Assembly (NCBI RefSeq): GCF_004327355.1
Contig: NZ_QJUM01000009.1
Span: forward strand, 1-64,000
Direction: 5' to 3'
Length of the DNA: 64,000 nt
From: Phytopseudomonas dryadis
Lineage (GTDB): Bacteria; Pseudomonadota; Gammaproteobacteria; Pseudomonadales; Pseudomonadaceae
Shown: positions 7,349 to 16,876 of the stretch, piece by piece
Layout of the letters: every line of letters starts with the position of its first letter
Position numbering within the stretch: the first letter of the stretch is position 1
Notes under the pieces: generated by a model
The model's database searches: none
Seen by the model: the letters and a program-made list of their open reading frames with translations, nothing else
What the model was told of the DNA's origin: nothing
Made by a program: the position numbers and the translations under genes

Positions 7349-9013
7349 TCAGCCTGCCAGCACGCTGTCGACCAGGGCCTTGGCTTCTTCCTGGATGCGC
7401 GCCAGGTGCGCCTCGCCCTCGAAGCTTTCGGCGTAGATCTTGTACACATCCTCGGTGCCGGATGGGCGGGCGGCGAACCAGCCGTTGTCGGTGACCACCT
7501 TGAGCCCGCCGATGGCCGCGCCGTTGCCCGGCGCCTCGGTGAGGATGCGGGTGATCGGCTGGCCGGCCAGCTCGCTGGCGCTGACCTGGGACGCCGACAG
7601 CTTGCCGAGGCGGGCCTTCTGCTCGCGATCCGCCGGGGCGTCGATGCGCTGGTACACCGGGGCGCCGAAACGTTCGGTCAGGGCCTGGTAGCGCTCGCCC
7701 GGGTCCCGGCCGGTGACGGCGCTGATCTCGGCGGCCAGCAGGCCGAGGATCAGGCCGTCCTTGTCGGTCGACCAGGCGCTGCCGTCCTTGCGCAGGAACG
7801 AGGCGCCGGCCGATTCTTCGCCGCCGAAGCCCAGGCGCCCGTCGATCAGGCCGTCGACGAACCACTTGAAGCCCACCGGCACTTCCACCACTTCACGGCC
7901 GATGCCCTGGGCGACGCGGTCGATCATCGACGAGGACACCAGGGTCTTGCCGATGGCGGCCTGGGCGCCCCATTGCGGGCGATGGGTGAACAGGTAGTCG
8001 ATGGCCACCGCCAGGTAGTGGTTGGGGTTGAGCAGGCCGGTCGAGCGGGCGACGATGCCGTGGCGGTCGTGGTCGGTGTCGCAGGCGAAGGACAGGTCGA
8101 AGCGATCCTTGTTCTCGATCAGCCCGGCCATGGCATAGGGCGAGCTGCAGTCCATGCGGATCTTGCCGTCCCAGTCCACGCGCATGAAACGGAAGGTCGG
8201 GTCGATGCGGGTCGACAGCACCTCCAGCGGCAGGCCGAAGCGCTCGGCGATGCGCGGCCAGTAATGCACGCCGGCGCCACCCAGTGGGTCGACGGCGAAT
8301 TTCAGGCCGCAGCCACGGATGGCCTCGACATCGAGCACCTGTTCCAGGCCGCCGACATAGGCGTCGATGAAATCGAAGCGCTGGGTGGTCGGGGCTTTCA
8401 GGGCGCTGGCGTGGTCGATGCGCTGCACGCCCTTGAGGCCGGCGGCGAGCAATTGGTTGGCGCGTTCCTGGATCCACTTGGTGACCGCGGTATCGGCCGG
8501 GCCGCCATTGCTGGCGTTGTACTTGAAGCCGCCGTCGGCCGGCGGATTGTGCGACGGGGTGATGACGATGCCGTCGGCCAGGCCGCCGCTGCGTCCGCGG
8601 TTGTAGTTGAGAATGGCGTTGGAGATGGCCGGTGTCGGCGTATAACCCGGCTCGCCCGCGGTTTCGCTGCAGCCCGAGTCGATGCGCGTCTCGACGCGGT
8701 TGGCGGCCAGCACCTGCAGTGCCGAGACGAATGCCGGCTCCGACAGGGCATGGGTGTCCATGCCGATGAACAGCGGGCCGTCGATGCCCTGAGCCTGGCG
8801 GTAGTCGCAGATCGCCTGGGTCACCGCGAGGATGTGCCATTCGTTGAAGCTGGTCTTGAGCGACGAGCCGCGATGGCCCGAGGTGCCGAAGGCAACCTGC
8901 TGGGCCGGATCGTGCGCATCGGGACGCTCGCTGTAGTAGCGCGAAATCAGGCGTGGCAGGTTGGCCAGGCTGTGCTCGTCGGGAAGGCGTCCCGCGTTGC
9001 TGTGGATGCTCAT
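7349..9013 (-). CDS. pgm: Phosphoglucomutase (alpha-D-phosphohexomutase family)
   Basis: 554-residue cytoplasmic enzyme interconverting glucose 1-phosphate and glucose 6-phosphate, close in length to E. coli Pgm (546). The start [16 protein letters not shown] matches the family N-terminus; the open frame continues upstream through noncoding-looking sequence. The active-site phosphoserine loop is TPSHNPP (around residue 145). The metal loop is DTDHDRHG (near 305) and the sugar-binding loop [11 protein letters not shown] is near 395. The C-terminal phosphate-binding segment [16 protein letters not shown] follows near 525. Glucose 1-phosphate feeds glycogen, trehalose and envelope polysaccharide synthesis. 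A trehalose synthase lies 4 kb away, but no operon joins them. Confidence 0.95.
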   Translation of the reverse strand: MSIHSNAGRLPDEHSLANLPRLISRYYSERPDAHDPAQQVAFGTSGHRGSSLKTSFNEWHILAVTQAICDYRQAQGIDGPLFIGMDTHALSEPAFVSALQVLAANRVETRIDSGCSETAGEPGYTPTPAISNAILNYNRGRSGGLADGIVITPSHNPPADGGFKYNASNGGPADTAVTKWIQERANQLLAAGLKGVQRIDHASALKAPTTQRFDFIDAYVGGLEQVLDVEAIRGCGLKFAVDPLGGAGVHYWPRIAERFGLPLEVLSTRIDPTFRFMRVDWDGKIRMDCSSPYAMAGLIENKDRFDLSFACDTDHDRHGIVARSTGLLNPNHYLAVAIDYLFTHRPQWGAQAAIGKTLVSSSMIDRVAQGIGREVVEVPVGFKWFVDGLIDGRLGFGGEESAGASFLRKDGSAWSTDKDGLILGLLAAEISAVTGRDPGERYQALTERFGAPVYQRIDAPADREQKARLGKLSASQVSASELAGQPITRILTEAPGNGAAIGGLKVVTDNGWFAARPSGTEDVYKIYAESFEGEAHLARIQEEAKALVDSVLAG

Positions 9014-9266
9014 CAGGCGTTCCTTTGATGGGAGATGGATAACGGTTCCTCGTGTCCAGCGGCTGGCCGGGGGCCGTGCATGGGCTGTGCGAGGTGTCGG
9101 GGCTCGGGGCTTCGACAGCGCAGCCACGGGCCGGAGTTCCCGACAATGATGGCGGATGATAAACGCTGCTGCCGGCACCACGCTCTGGCCACTGGCGCAA
9201 CCCCGGCAAGCGCTTCGCGGCTCGGCTTGCGCTGGCGCAGCAAACGCTCGACGAAGCGCCGCAAGT

Positions 9267-9360
9267 GTAGGAGCCCCGGCCCCGGGGCGATGCGATTGTC
9301 GCCATGCAGTGGCATTCGCGGCGCGCCCGGCAATCGCCGCGGGGGCGCGGCTCCCATACC
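9267..9360. repeat. Inverted REP pair (GTAGGAGCCCCGG ... GCGCGGCTCCCATAC)
   Basis: Two opposed GC-rich palindromic units of the GTAGGAGCC type. They are variants of the elements at 7136 and 35006. They lie in the 740-base gap between pgm and the chemoreceptor. Confidence 0.65.
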
Positions 9361-9756
9361 TGGATGACGCCTGGAGATCGTATTCCAGTGTGGGCGCAGG
9401 CGACGGCCGATAAGCCGCGAGCCGGGTGCAGATGCGCTTCGGTATACAGGCGCCGCCGCTCGCCCGTATACCGGCGGTCGGATGGGCGCTCGGGCAGAGG
9501 ACCGACGCGCTTGTCGCGCCTGCGGCGTTTTTGGCGGTGACGCCCGTGTTTACTGGCTCTGCACGGAGCATGGAGGCGGTTATGGGGGCGTTTGTAGAAG
9601 TATTCTGTCGAAACCTATACAGCCATAGATTTTGTTCATATCCCTATCTGGCATCATTTTGATATTGTCTGGCCGAGCCCCTGTAAATGGGGGGTGCATG
9701 TCCTGCTGGGCCGACAGGGAGGGGTTGGTATAACGCTCTTCCCTTCGGTGCAAACC
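9361..9756. other. Noncoding stretch upstream of the chemoreceptor
   Basis: No convincing gene. It holds an isolated GCCGATAA (9401-9408, the FliA -10 sequence) without a matching -35 element. An AT-richer stretch at 9595-9670 probably holds the chemoreceptor promoter. Confidence 0.4.
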
Positions 9757-11388
9757 ATGTCCTTTCGCAATTTCAATATCGCCCCGCGGGCGATTTTCTG
9801 TTTCGCCCTCATTACCCTGCTGGTGGTGCTGCTGGGCGTGTTCTCGCTGTTCAAGCTGGGCGACCTCTACCAGGCCGAACAGGACATCGAGACCAACTGG
9901 ATGGCCAGCATCCAGGCCAGCGGAGAAATGCAGAAGGATCTGCTGAACATCCGCCTGGAAACCCTGCGCGTGCTGGCCAGCGGCGAGGACGAGGGCCAGG
10001 CGCGGGTCGATGAAACGGCGGTTCAGACCTATCGCTCGTCCTTGCAGAAGGTGCTGGATCACTACCAGAACACCTTGCTCCAGAGTGGGCCCGAGCGTGA
10101 GATCTTCCAGCGCGTGCAGTCCAGCGCCCAGGCTTACCTGGGGACGCAGCAGCAGATCATGAACCTGTTGCAGCAACAGCAGGTGACGCAGGCGCTGGAC
10201 CTGGCCAACGGTCAGGTTCGCGAAGCCGGCACGCAGTTGCAGCAACAGCTGGATGCCTTGATCGCCTTCAATATGGCCGGCGCCCGGCAGGCCGGCGTCA
10301 ACGCCCACGATACCTACGATCATGGCCGCACCGGCGTGCTGGTGACCATCGTTGTCGCCGTGCTGCTGACCCTGGTGCTGGCCACGCTGCTGACACGCTC
10401 GATCTCCATGCCGATCAACGAGGCGTTGCTCAGTGCGGAAAGCATCGCCGCCGGCGATCTCACCCGCTCGATCCAGGTGAGCGGCAAGGATGAGGCCGGG
10501 CGCCTGCTGGCGGCCCAGGCGACCATGCAGCACAACCTCAACCAGGCGATCCGCCAGATCAGCGACTCGTCCACGCAACTGGCTTCCGCCGCCGAGGAAA
10601 TGGCGGCGGTCACCGAGGAAAGCACCCGGGTGCTGCAGAACCAGAACGCCGAGATCGATCAGGCCGCCACCGCGGTGACCGAGATGAGCGCCGCCGTCGA
10701 AGAGGTTTCGCGCAACGCCAATGGCGCCTCCGATGCGGCCCGCGACTCGACCGTGTCGGCCAGATCCGGCAACCAGCACGTGGCGCGTACCGTCGCGGCC
10801 ATCCGCCAGTTGTCGGGCAACGTGCTGGGCGCCTCCGAGCAGGTGCAGGGCCTGGCCGACCAGGCGCGCGACATCAGCAAGGTGCTGGACGTGATCCGCA
10901 ACGTCGCCGAGCAGACCAACCTGCTGGCACTGAACGCGGCGATCGAAGCGGCCCGCGCCGGTGAGCATGGCCGTGGCTTCGCCGTGGTGGCCGATGAAGT
11001 GCGCGGCCTGGCCCATCGCACGTCGGCCTCGACCCAGGAGATCGAGCAGATGATCGGTGCCATCCAGTCCGGTACCGAGAAAGCGGTGCAGGCCATGCGC
11101 AGCAGTAGCAACGAGGCCACCACCACCCTGCAGATAGCCGACGAGGCCGGCCGCTCCCTGGAGGAGATCGTCGAGTCGATCGGCATGATCAACGAACGCA
11201 ACCTGCAGATCGCCACCGCCTCCGAGGAGCAGGCCCATGTGGCGCGCGAGGTCGACCGCAACCTGGTGAGCATCCGCGATCTGTCCATCCAGAGCGCGTC
11301 CGGGGCGAACCAGACGGCGGCCGCCTGCAGCGAGCTGGCGCGCCTGGCCCTGGATCTCAATGGCCTGGTGGGGCGCTTCAAGGTCTGA
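9757..11388 (+). CDS. Methyl-accepting chemotaxis protein with 4-helix-bundle sensor
   Basis: 543-residue transducer. TM1 is at residues ~11-32 and a periplasmic helical-bundle sensor (4HB_MCP type) spans ~33-190. TM2 is at ~193-214, followed by HAMP (~215-270) and the long cytoplasmic signalling coiled coil. The hairpin tip is the highly conserved [20 protein letters not shown] region near residue 383-402, where CheA and CheW bind. I start at [16 protein letters not shown] because TM1 then follows directly; the longer frame to 9694 adds a polar leader not typical of MCPs. It is monocistronic with its own terminator. The ligand is unknown; 4HB sensors often see amino or organic acids directly or through binding proteins. 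Confidence 0.93.
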   Translation: MSFRNFNIAPRAIFCFALITLLVVLLGVFSLFKLGDLYQAEQDIETNWMASIQASGEMQKDLLNIRLETLRVLASGEDEGQARVDETAVQTYRSSLQKVLDHYQNTLLQSGPEREIFQRVQSSAQAYLGTQQQIMNLLQQQQVTQALDLANGQVREAGTQLQQQLDALIAFNMAGARQAGVNAHDTYDHGRTGVLVTIVVAVLLTLVLATLLTRSISMPINEALLSAESIAAGDLTRSIQVSGKDEAGRLLAAQATMQHNLNQAIRQISDSSTQLASAAEEMAAVTEESTRVLQNQNAEIDQAATAVTEMSAAVEEVSRNANGASDAARDSTVSARSGNQHVARTVAAIRQLSGNVLGASEQVQGLADQARDISKVLDVIRNVAEQTNLLALNAAIEAARAGEHGRGFAVVADEVRGLAHRTSASTQEIEQMIGAIQSGTEKAVQAMRSSSNEATTTLQIADEAGRSLEEIVESIGMINERNLQIATASEEQAHVAREVDRNLVSIRDLSIQSASGANQTAAACSELARLALDLNGLVGRFKV

Positions 11389-11400
11389 ACCCTGGGCTCC

Positions 11401-11425
11401 GACCGCGCCGGGTGACGGCGCGGTC
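11401..11425 (+). terminator. Stem-loop terminator after the chemoreceptor
   Basis: GACCGCGCCG (11401-11410) pairs perfectly with 11416-11425 around a 5-base loop, 12 bases after the stop, followed by GGCCTTCG. Confidence 0.65.
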
Positions 11426-11472
11426 GGCCTTCGTGCGGCAGGCCCCATGGTCAAGGGCGAGCGGGCATCGCT

Positions 11473-11886
11473 ATGATGGTGGCCATGAGCTCATCGCCAC
11501 CCATCCGCCAATCCTGTCCGCCCGGCGCCTGCGACTGCGAACGCGAGCGGCTGCTGGCGTCCGCCGGCAGCGACCAGCGCATCCTGCTGCTGACCCGCAT
11601 GGAGGAGAAGCGCCTGCTCGAGCGCCTGGAAAACCTGTCCAGCCTGGCCGATCTCGAGCACATGCAGCAGCGCCTGTTCCAACAGCTGGGCGTCCGCGTG
11701 CAGATCGCCCCGGGCTTCAATGAAGTGCGCAGCATGCGCGGTATCGTCATCCACATCGAGCCGTTCCCCGGCCTGTGCCGCAAGGTCCGCCAGTCGATCC
11801 CGGCGGCCATCCGCCGTGGCCTGGAGCGGCGCCCGGAGATCGCCTACGCGCTGCTCAACGCCCACGACCTGTTCCGCGACCTGTGA
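11473..11886 (+). CDS. Small conserved hypothetical protein with N-terminal CxC motif
   Basis: 137 residues; I do not recognise a named family. The N-terminus has three close cysteines (SCPPGACDCERERLL, residues ~14-28). A charged helical segment follows (TRMEEKRLLERLENLSSLADLEHMQQRLF). The C-terminal part contains HIEPFPGLCRKVRQSIP and ends in LLNAHDLFRDL. Without a signal peptide it is probably cytoplasmic. The cysteine trio could bind a metal, but conservation would have to be checked. The start could also be the ATG at 11476 or 11485. It follows the chemoreceptor terminator, so it has its own promoter. Confidence 0.6.
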   Translation: MMVAMSSSPPIRQSCPPGACDCERERLLASAGSDQRILLLTRMEEKRLLERLENLSSLADLEHMQQRLFQQLGVRVQIAPGFNEVRSMRGIVIHIEPFPGLCRKVRQSIPAAIRRGLERRPEIAYALLNAHDLFRDL

Positions 11887-11932
11887 GCTGTCCGGTCGGC
11901 AACGCGATATGTCGCGGTTCATCGTCCGCACT

Positions 11933-12023
11933 CGATGAAAAAAGCTGGACGAGAAACCGCTGTTTCGCGTCGTGCTCGAGCCGCTTTTCGTTCAGCCTCC
12001 AGCTTTCCAGCGCTGTTTTCGGC
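11933..12023. repeat. Dispersed palindromic repeat, family C (copy 1)
   Basis: Begins CGATGAAAA and ends with the block TTTTCGTTCAGCCTCCAGC, then TTTCCAGCGC. The same start and end blocks recur at 63157-63261, and a shorter relative lies at 32172-32220. The left half (AGCTGGACGAGAAA) is roughly complementary to the right half, so the element can fold into a long hairpin. Confidence 0.7.
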
Positions 12024-12171
12024 TCTTCGAGCTCATAGCGCGATTGCCCTGGGTGCGAAAGGCCGATCGATGCAACGATCGGTCTGGCGCGTTAGAGTGA
12101 CGCCGGTCTGCCGACGGGCTTCGGTTCTGCCGTGTCCGCAGGCGCTGCCATCCTTTTCATGCAGGTCATCG

Positions 12172-12603
12172 ATGAGCGTATTGCCGACGACTCCGTCGTC
12201 TTTTTCTTCCGTTTTCCCGCTGCCCGCACGGTTCCGCGCGGCCCTGTTGCTGCTGGCGATCCTGACGCCGGGCCTGGTTCACGCCGAGGCGGATGTCGCC
12301 GCCGGCGAGGCGCTGTTCAAGCGCAGTTGCGGCAACTGCCACAGGGTTGGCCCGGGCGCGCGGGCGGCTTTCGGCCCGCAGCTCAACGGCATTTTCGGGC
12401 GTACCGCCGGTGCGACGGTCGACTACCGCTATTCGGCGGCCATGCAGGCCTCCGGCGTGGTGTGGACGCGCGAGACCCTCAGCGCCTTCATCAAGGACGC
12501 CGACGAGGTGGTGCCGGGCAACAAGATGAGGTTCTGGGGCATCGGCGATCAGCAGAAGATCGACGGCCTGCTGCTCTACCTGCAGGCCCAGCCAGCGCAG
12601 TGA
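12172..12603 (+). CDS. Class I c-type cytochrome (exported)
   Basis: 143 residues. A signal peptide with hydrophobic core [18 protein letters not shown] ends near residue 38. One haem-binding site CGNCH is near residues 53-57, with [14 protein letters not shown] just after it as in mitochondrial-type cytochromes c. The likely distal ligand is the methionine of GNKMRFWG (~118). The mature protein is ~105 residues, the usual size of a soluble monohaem cytochrome c. The ATG at 12172 is chosen because the signal peptide starts there; the frame upstream to 11935 covers a repeat element. Its electron-transfer partner is not evident from neighbours. Confidence 0.88.
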   Translation: MSVLPTTPSSFSSVFPLPARFRAALLLLAILTPGLVHAEADVAAGEALFKRSCGNCHRVGPGARAAFGPQLNGIFGRTAGATVDYRYSAAMQASGVVWTRETLSAFIKDADEVVPGNKMRFWGIGDQQKIDGLLLYLQAQPAQ

Positions 12604-12736
12604 GCCCCGTCACGCCGGGTCGCCGCGCCACTGCGGGCCCATGGGGGCATTCAATCTGAACAAAGGTTGGCCCTCCGGTTCTCAGACAGAAGTGCAGGCC
12701 AGCGGCTTGCGACCTTCTTCCCGACCCGGATGTGCA

Positions 12737-14803
12737 ATGGCTATGCAAGACGACGAACAGGTGAACTGGCTGGTCGAGCAGTCCATGCTCCACACGGCGA
12801 AACAGCGTGCCCGCCTGTATGCCGGACAGCCACGGCTGTGGCAGCACCCCTACGCCCTGGCCCGGCCGCGCAGCGTCACGGCGCTGGCCTCGGTGTGGAT
12901 CGCCGTGTACCCGGCGGCGATCATCACCGAGCCGGGCGGTTCGGTGCTGCAGGCCCTGGGCGACGATCGCCTGTGGGCGGCGCTTTCGGAGCTGGGCGTG
13001 CAGGGCATCCATACCGGGCCCCTGCGCCGCTCCGGCGGGCTCGACGGGCGTACCTTCACGCCGACGGTGGATGGCAACTTCGACCGCATCAGCCTGGAGA
13101 TCGACCCGCGTTTCGGCAGCGAGGAGCAACTGATCCACCTGAGCCGCGTGGCGGCGGCGCACAATGCCGTCACCATCGACGATTCCATTCCGTCGCACAC
13201 CGGCAAGGGCGCGGATTTCCGCCTGGCGGAGATGGCCTACGGCGATTATCCCGGCCTCTACCACATGGTCGAGATCCAGCAGGCCGACTGGGCGCTGCTG
13301 CCCGAGGTGCCGGCGGGGCGTGATGCGGTGAACCTGTCGCCGGCGGTGGTCGATGCCTTGCGCGACAAGCACTACATCGTCGGTCAGTTGCAGCGGGTGA
13401 TCTTCTTCGAACCGGGGGTCAAGGAAACCGACTGGAGCGCCACCGCCGAGGTGGTGGGGGTGGACGGCAAGATCCGCCGCTGGGTGTACCTGCATTACTT
13501 CAAGGAGGGCCAGCCGTCGCTGAACTGGCTCGATCCGACCTTCGCCGCCCAGCAACTGGTCACCGGCGAAGCGCTGCACGCCATCGACGTGATCGGCTCG
13601 CGGGTGCTGCGCCTGGATGCCAACGGGTTTCTCGGCGTCGAGCGGCGCAGCCAGGGCAACGCCTGGTCGGAGAGCCACCCGCTGTCGCTGACCGGCAACC
13701 AGTTGCTGGGCGGCATGATCCGCAAGGCCGGGGCCTTCAGCTTCCAGGAACTGAACCTGACCCTGGACGATATCGCGGCGATGTCCCAGGGCGGCGCCGA
13801 CCTGTCCTACGACTTCATTACCCGGCCGGCCTATCAGCATGCCTTGCTTACCGGCGATGTGGAGTTCCTGCGCCTGATGCTGCAGCAGATGCACGACTTC
13901 GGCATCGATCCCGCGTCCTTGATCCATGCCTTGCAGAACCACGACGAACTGACCCTGGAACTGGTGCATTTCTGGACCCTGCACGCCAACGACACCTATG
14001 TGTTCAGGGGCCAGAGCCTGCCCGGCAATATCCTCCGCGAACAGATCCGCAGCGAGATGTACGAACGCCTGGCGGGCGTCAGCGCACCCTACAACCTCAA
14101 GTTCGTCACCAACGGCGTGGCCTGTACCACGGTCAGCATCATCACCGCGGCACTGGGTATCGGCGACCTGGATGCCATCAGCGCGGCCGACGTGGTCAGG
14201 ATTCGCCAGGTGCACCTGCTGCTGCTGATGTTCAACGCCATGCAGCCGGGCGTCGTCGCGTTGTCGGGCTGGGACCTGGTGGGCGCCTTGCCGCTGCCGG
14301 CGGAACAGGTCGGTGAACTGATCGCCGAGGGCGATACGCGCTGGATCAACCGTGGCGGCTACGACCTGGTCGACCTCGACCCCGAGGCGCTGCTGTCCGC
14401 CGAGGGCCTGCCGCGCGCGCGCAACCTGTACGGCAGCCTGAGCGAGCAGTTGCTGGACCCCGAGTCGTTCGCCAGCCAGGCGCGGCGCATGTTCGCGGCA
14501 CGGCGTTCCTACGGCGTGGCCTCCAGCCGGCAGATCGCCGTGCCCGTCACCGCGCATCCGGCGTTGCTGATCATGGTCCACGAGCTGCCGGCCGGACGCG
14601 GCATGCAGGTGACCGCGCTGAACTTCGGCGCCGAGCCGTTGAGCGAGGTGGTGACCCTGGCCGACGTCGAGCCGGGACCGGTGGTGGACATCATCCACGA
14701 GTGCCTGGTCGGCGACCTGTCGGCCCAGGGCGAGCTGCTCATCGAGCTCGACGGCTACCAGGGCCTGGCGCTGCGGGTGGTGAGCATGGCACCGGCCGTC
14801 TGA
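12737..14803 (+). CDS. treS: Trehalose synthase (maltose alpha-D-glucosyltransferase)
   Basis: 688-residue GH13-family enzyme that isomerises maltose to trehalose without cofactors. The coding length of 2067 bases equals that I recall for the Pseudomonas stutzeri enzyme. GH13 motifs are visible: RLDANGF with the nucleophile Asp near residue 293, a Glu-containing segment AFSFQELNL near 333, and NHDELT near 400. The C-terminal ~100 residues form the usual beta-sandwich. No fused maltokinase (Pep2) domain is present, unlike many TreS proteins, and no maltokinase lies nearby. The start is ATG 12737; the frame is open further upstream but without family similarity. The role is probably osmoprotection or glycogen/maltose turnover. 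Confidence 0.9.
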   Translation: MAMQDDEQVNWLVEQSMLHTAKQRARLYAGQPRLWQHPYALARPRSVTALASVWIAVYPAAIITEPGGSVLQALGDDRLWAALSELGVQGIHTGPLRRSGGLDGRTFTPTVDGNFDRISLEIDPRFGSEEQLIHLSRVAAAHNAVTIDDSIPSHTGKGADFRLAEMAYGDYPGLYHMVEIQQADWALLPEVPAGRDAVNLSPAVVDALRDKHYIVGQLQRVIFFEPGVKETDWSATAEVVGVDGKIRRWVYLHYFKEGQPSLNWLDPTFAAQQLVTGEALHAIDVIGSRVLRLDANGFLGVERRSQGNAWSESHPLSLTGNQLLGGMIRKAGAFSFQELNLTLDDIAAMSQGGADLSYDFITRPAYQHALLTGDVEFLRLMLQQMHDFGIDPASLIHALQNHDELTLELVHFWTLHANDTYVFRGQSLPGNILREQIRSEMYERLAGVSAPYNLKFVTNGVACTTVSIITAALGIGDLDAISAADVVRIRQVHLLLLMFNAMQPGVVALSGWDLVGALPLPAEQVGELIAEGDTRWINRGGYDLVDLDPEALLSAEGLPRARNLYGSLSEQLLDPESFASQARRMFAARRSYGVASSRQIAVPVTAHPALLIMVHELPAGRGMQVTALNFGAEPLSEVVTLADVEPGPVVDIIHECLVGDLSAQGELLIELDGYQGLALRVVSMAPAV

Positions 14804-14920
14804 CAGCCCAGGCTAGGGTCGCGACACCGGTCATTTGTCGGCCTGGGTAGTAGATGTGCTCGAGGCGGCGAACAGGGCCATCGCAATGGGATGGCAGCCA
14901 TAAGGCGCAAGCGGACGTTC

Positions 14921-14996
14921 GTAGGGTGGACGACGCTTCACCCGTCCACCGCTCCGCAATCGCAATGGTGGACAAAAAGAGCGTTGTCCACCCTAC
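14921..14996. repeat. Palindromic repeat, family B (GTAGGGTGG ... CCACCCTAC), copy 1
   Basis: Outer arms GTAGGGTGGACGACGCTT and the matching inverse GAGCGTTGTCCACCCTAC flank CCGTCCACCGCTCCGCAATC. Relatives are at 32222-32296 (opposite orientation of the core) and 52483-52585. Confidence 0.75.
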
Positions 14997-15085
14997 GCGC
15001 TGACCGCCGACAAGACCGAAGACGGTTGGCTGGTGCGGGCGAAACGGCGCTTCTTTCACGCGGCGTAGCGGCGGGAGCGGTCATT

Positions 15086-15117
15086 GAGCTGCAAGCCGCA
15101 AGCTTCAAGCTAGAAGC
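15086..15117. repeat. Short dispersed repeat, family D (GCTGCAAGCCGCAAGCTTCAA)
   Basis: A run of overlapping GCAAGC/CAAGCT words. Related runs lie at 54703-54738 and, in inverse orientation, at 63325-63352. This word family is common between genes in Pseudomonas. Confidence 0.5.
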
Positions 15118-15127
15118 GGTTCAGCCC

Positions 15128-15177
15128 GTAGGATGGGTGAAACCCATCGGCATATTGATGGGTTTCACCCATCCTAC
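15128..15177. repeat. Perfect 21-bp inverted repeat, family A (GTAGGATGGGT ...), copy 1
   Basis: Arms 15128-15148 and 15157-15177 are exactly complementary around an 8-base loop. Diverged copies with an inserted GCGTAGG-type segment lie at 25043-25107 and 32107-32169. Confidence 0.85.
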
Positions 15178-15276
15178 GGCCGCTTCCGCCTTTGAGCGAC
15201 CACTCAGCCCGTTCGCTCGGATACGACATGTGGCACTAGGCATCTGGCCCGCAACACGGCGTTCTGCCCTGGCCCT

Positions 15277-15605
15277 GTGGGAGCCGCGACCCCGCGGCGA
15301 ATCGTGGCCATACCGTGATTTTTGCAGGATGGCCACGATCGTATCGCGCCGAGGGCGACGCTCCTACGCGGTCGGTGGTTGACTGCGATCCCGTGGGAGC
15401 CGCGACCCCGCGGCGAATCGTGGCCATACCGTGATTTTTGCAGGATGGCCACGATCGTATCGCGCCGAGGGCGACGCTCCTACGCGGTCGGTGGTTGACT
15501 GCGATCCCGTGGGAGCAGCGACCTCGCAGCGAATCGTGGCCATACCGCGATTTTTGCAGCAGGCCCACCATTGCATCACGCCGAGGTCGGCGCTTCTACA
15601 AACAT
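15277..15605. repeat. Three tandem 116-base BIME units
   Basis: Units begin with GTGGGAGC(C/A)GCGAC at 15277, 15393 and 15509, exactly 116 bases apart. Each contains a REP, GGCCATACCGTGATTTTTGC and an inverted REP ending GCGACGCTCCTACGCG. Units 1 and 2 are nearly identical; unit 3 has several substitutions and is cut at its right end. The array lies just downstream of the acyl-CoA-dehydrogenase-like gene. Confidence 0.9.
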
Positions 15606-15618
15606 CTTGTCTTCAGGC

Positions 15619-16857
15619 TCAGCCCTGCTTGGCGCCGCCGCCGATCTGCCAGACGTAGGGCGGCTCGGTGCCGTTGATTTCCCAGTCGCCGATGATCCGC
15701 TCCTTGTAGATCAGCGGATTGTGCGAGGCCGCGGTACGGGCATTGCGCCAGTGGCGGTCGAGCTGCAGGTTGACGCTGGTGGCCGAGGCGCCCAGGGCGT
15801 TGAACAGCTTGCCGGTGGCGTCGAGCACCAGTTCGGCGGCCACCACCTGGGCCTGCGCCGATTGCAGTTCGGCGTCGATGTTGGCGGCGCGCTCCTCTGC
15901 GTCATCCTGGGCGAGGCGCGCCTCATAGGCCCGTTGCGCGGCCTGCGCGGCGCGCAGCGTGGCGGCTTCGGCGGCGTACAGCTGCGCCGAGGCCTTGCCG
16001 ACCACCTGCTGGATCTGCGCGTCCTGGCTGGCGCTGGGCGCATTGCCGTGGCTGAAGATGCGCGTGCGCCGGCGCACCTGCTCGGCGACCTCGTTCACCG
16101 CGGCGCGCCCGGAACCGACCAGCACCGCGTTGAGTACCAACTGGTAGAAGGCCGTCTGGTATTTGAAGCGGGTGGCGAAGTCGATGAGGTTGGCTTCCTC
16201 GACCACGGCATTGTCGAATACCGAGGTGCCGCTGCCGGTGGTGCGCTGGCCGAAACCGTCCCAGTCGTCGCTCAGGGTCACGCCCGGCTGGTGGGTGCTG
16301 ATGGCCGCGATCACGTCCGCGCCGGTATCGTCGCGTCGGGCGAACAGGTCGATCCAGTCGGCGAAGATGCTGCCGGTGCTGTAGTACTTGGTGCCGTTGA
16401 CCCGCCACCGATCGCCCTGGCGGGAGACGCGGGTCTGCACGTCGCCGATCTTCACCGCGCCGGTTTCGGTCCAGGCGCAGCCGACCAGGTCGCCGGCCAC
16501 GAAGCGCTGCAGCCAGACATCCTGGGGTGAGCTGGCGTGGGCGTTGAGACGATCCTCGACGAAGGCGAAATGGCCCCGCAGGGCCTGGGGGATGTTCGAG
16601 TCGGCCGCCGCCAGTTCGATCAGCAACTGGAACAGCTGGGGCAGCGAGGCCCCGCCGCCGCCGTGCTCCAGCGGCACGCGCACGGCACCGAAGCCGGCGG
16701 CCTTGAGCCACTGGATCGGCTCGTGGGGCAGGCTGCGATTGCGCTCGCGCTCCACGGCGCCTTCGGCGATGCGCGCGAAGATCGGCCGGAAGCGTTGTGC
16801 GAGCTGTTCGTAGTCGGTTTCCTGGGGCAACGGGTTGACGGGCTGCAGGCTGGACAT
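15619..16857 (-). CDS. Acyl-CoA-dehydrogenase-fold flavoprotein (SfnB/DszC-like)
   Basis: 412-residue member of the acyl-CoA dehydrogenase superfamily, with an N-terminal helical domain, a middle beta-domain (VGCAWTETGAVKIG near residue 130) and a C-terminal helical bundle. The fold and the adjacent NtaA/DszA-type gene resemble the FMNH2-dependent DszC/SfnB branch, which acts in sulfur assimilation, rather than fatty-acid beta-oxidation. Here it would oxygenate or desaturate an organosulfur or similar compound. It lies 19 bases after the DszA-like gene and is probably translated from the same mRNA. The substrate cannot be read from sequence. Confidence 0.8.
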   Translation of the reverse strand: MSSLQPVNPLPQETDYEQLAQRFRPIFARIAEGAVERERNRSLPHEPIQWLKAAGFGAVRVPLEHGGGGASLPQLFQLLIELAAADSNIPQALRGHFAFVEDRLNAHASSPQDVWLQRFVAGDLVGCAWTETGAVKIGDVQTRVSRQGDRWRVNGTKYYSTGSIFADWIDLFARRDDTGADVIAAISTHQPGVTLSDDWDGFGQRTTGSGTSVFDNAVVEEANLIDFATRFKYQTAFYQLVLNAVLVGSGRAAVNEVAEQVRRRTRIFSHGNAPSASQDAQIQQVVGKASAQLYAAEAATLRAAQAAQRAYEARLAQDDAEERAANIDAELQSAQAQVVAAELVLDATGKLFNALGASATSVNLQLDRHWRNARTAASHNPLIYKERIIGDWEINGTEPPYVWQIGGGAKQG

Positions 16858-16876
16858 GCTGTGGAATCCTCCGGGG

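Noticed and set aside
9401..9408. GCCGATAA resembling a FliA (sigma-28) -10 for the chemoreceptor
   Set aside because: No TAAA-like -35 element 15 bases upstream, and it is about 350 bases from the gene.
15204..15579. Repeated minus-strand peptides (SRYGHDS ... GVAAPTG) over the BIME array
   Set aside because: They are translations of the tandem repeat and have no gene-like features.
15277..15605. Possible CRISPR array in the 116-base repeats
   Set aside because: Whole units repeat, including what would be spacers; they are BIME elements.
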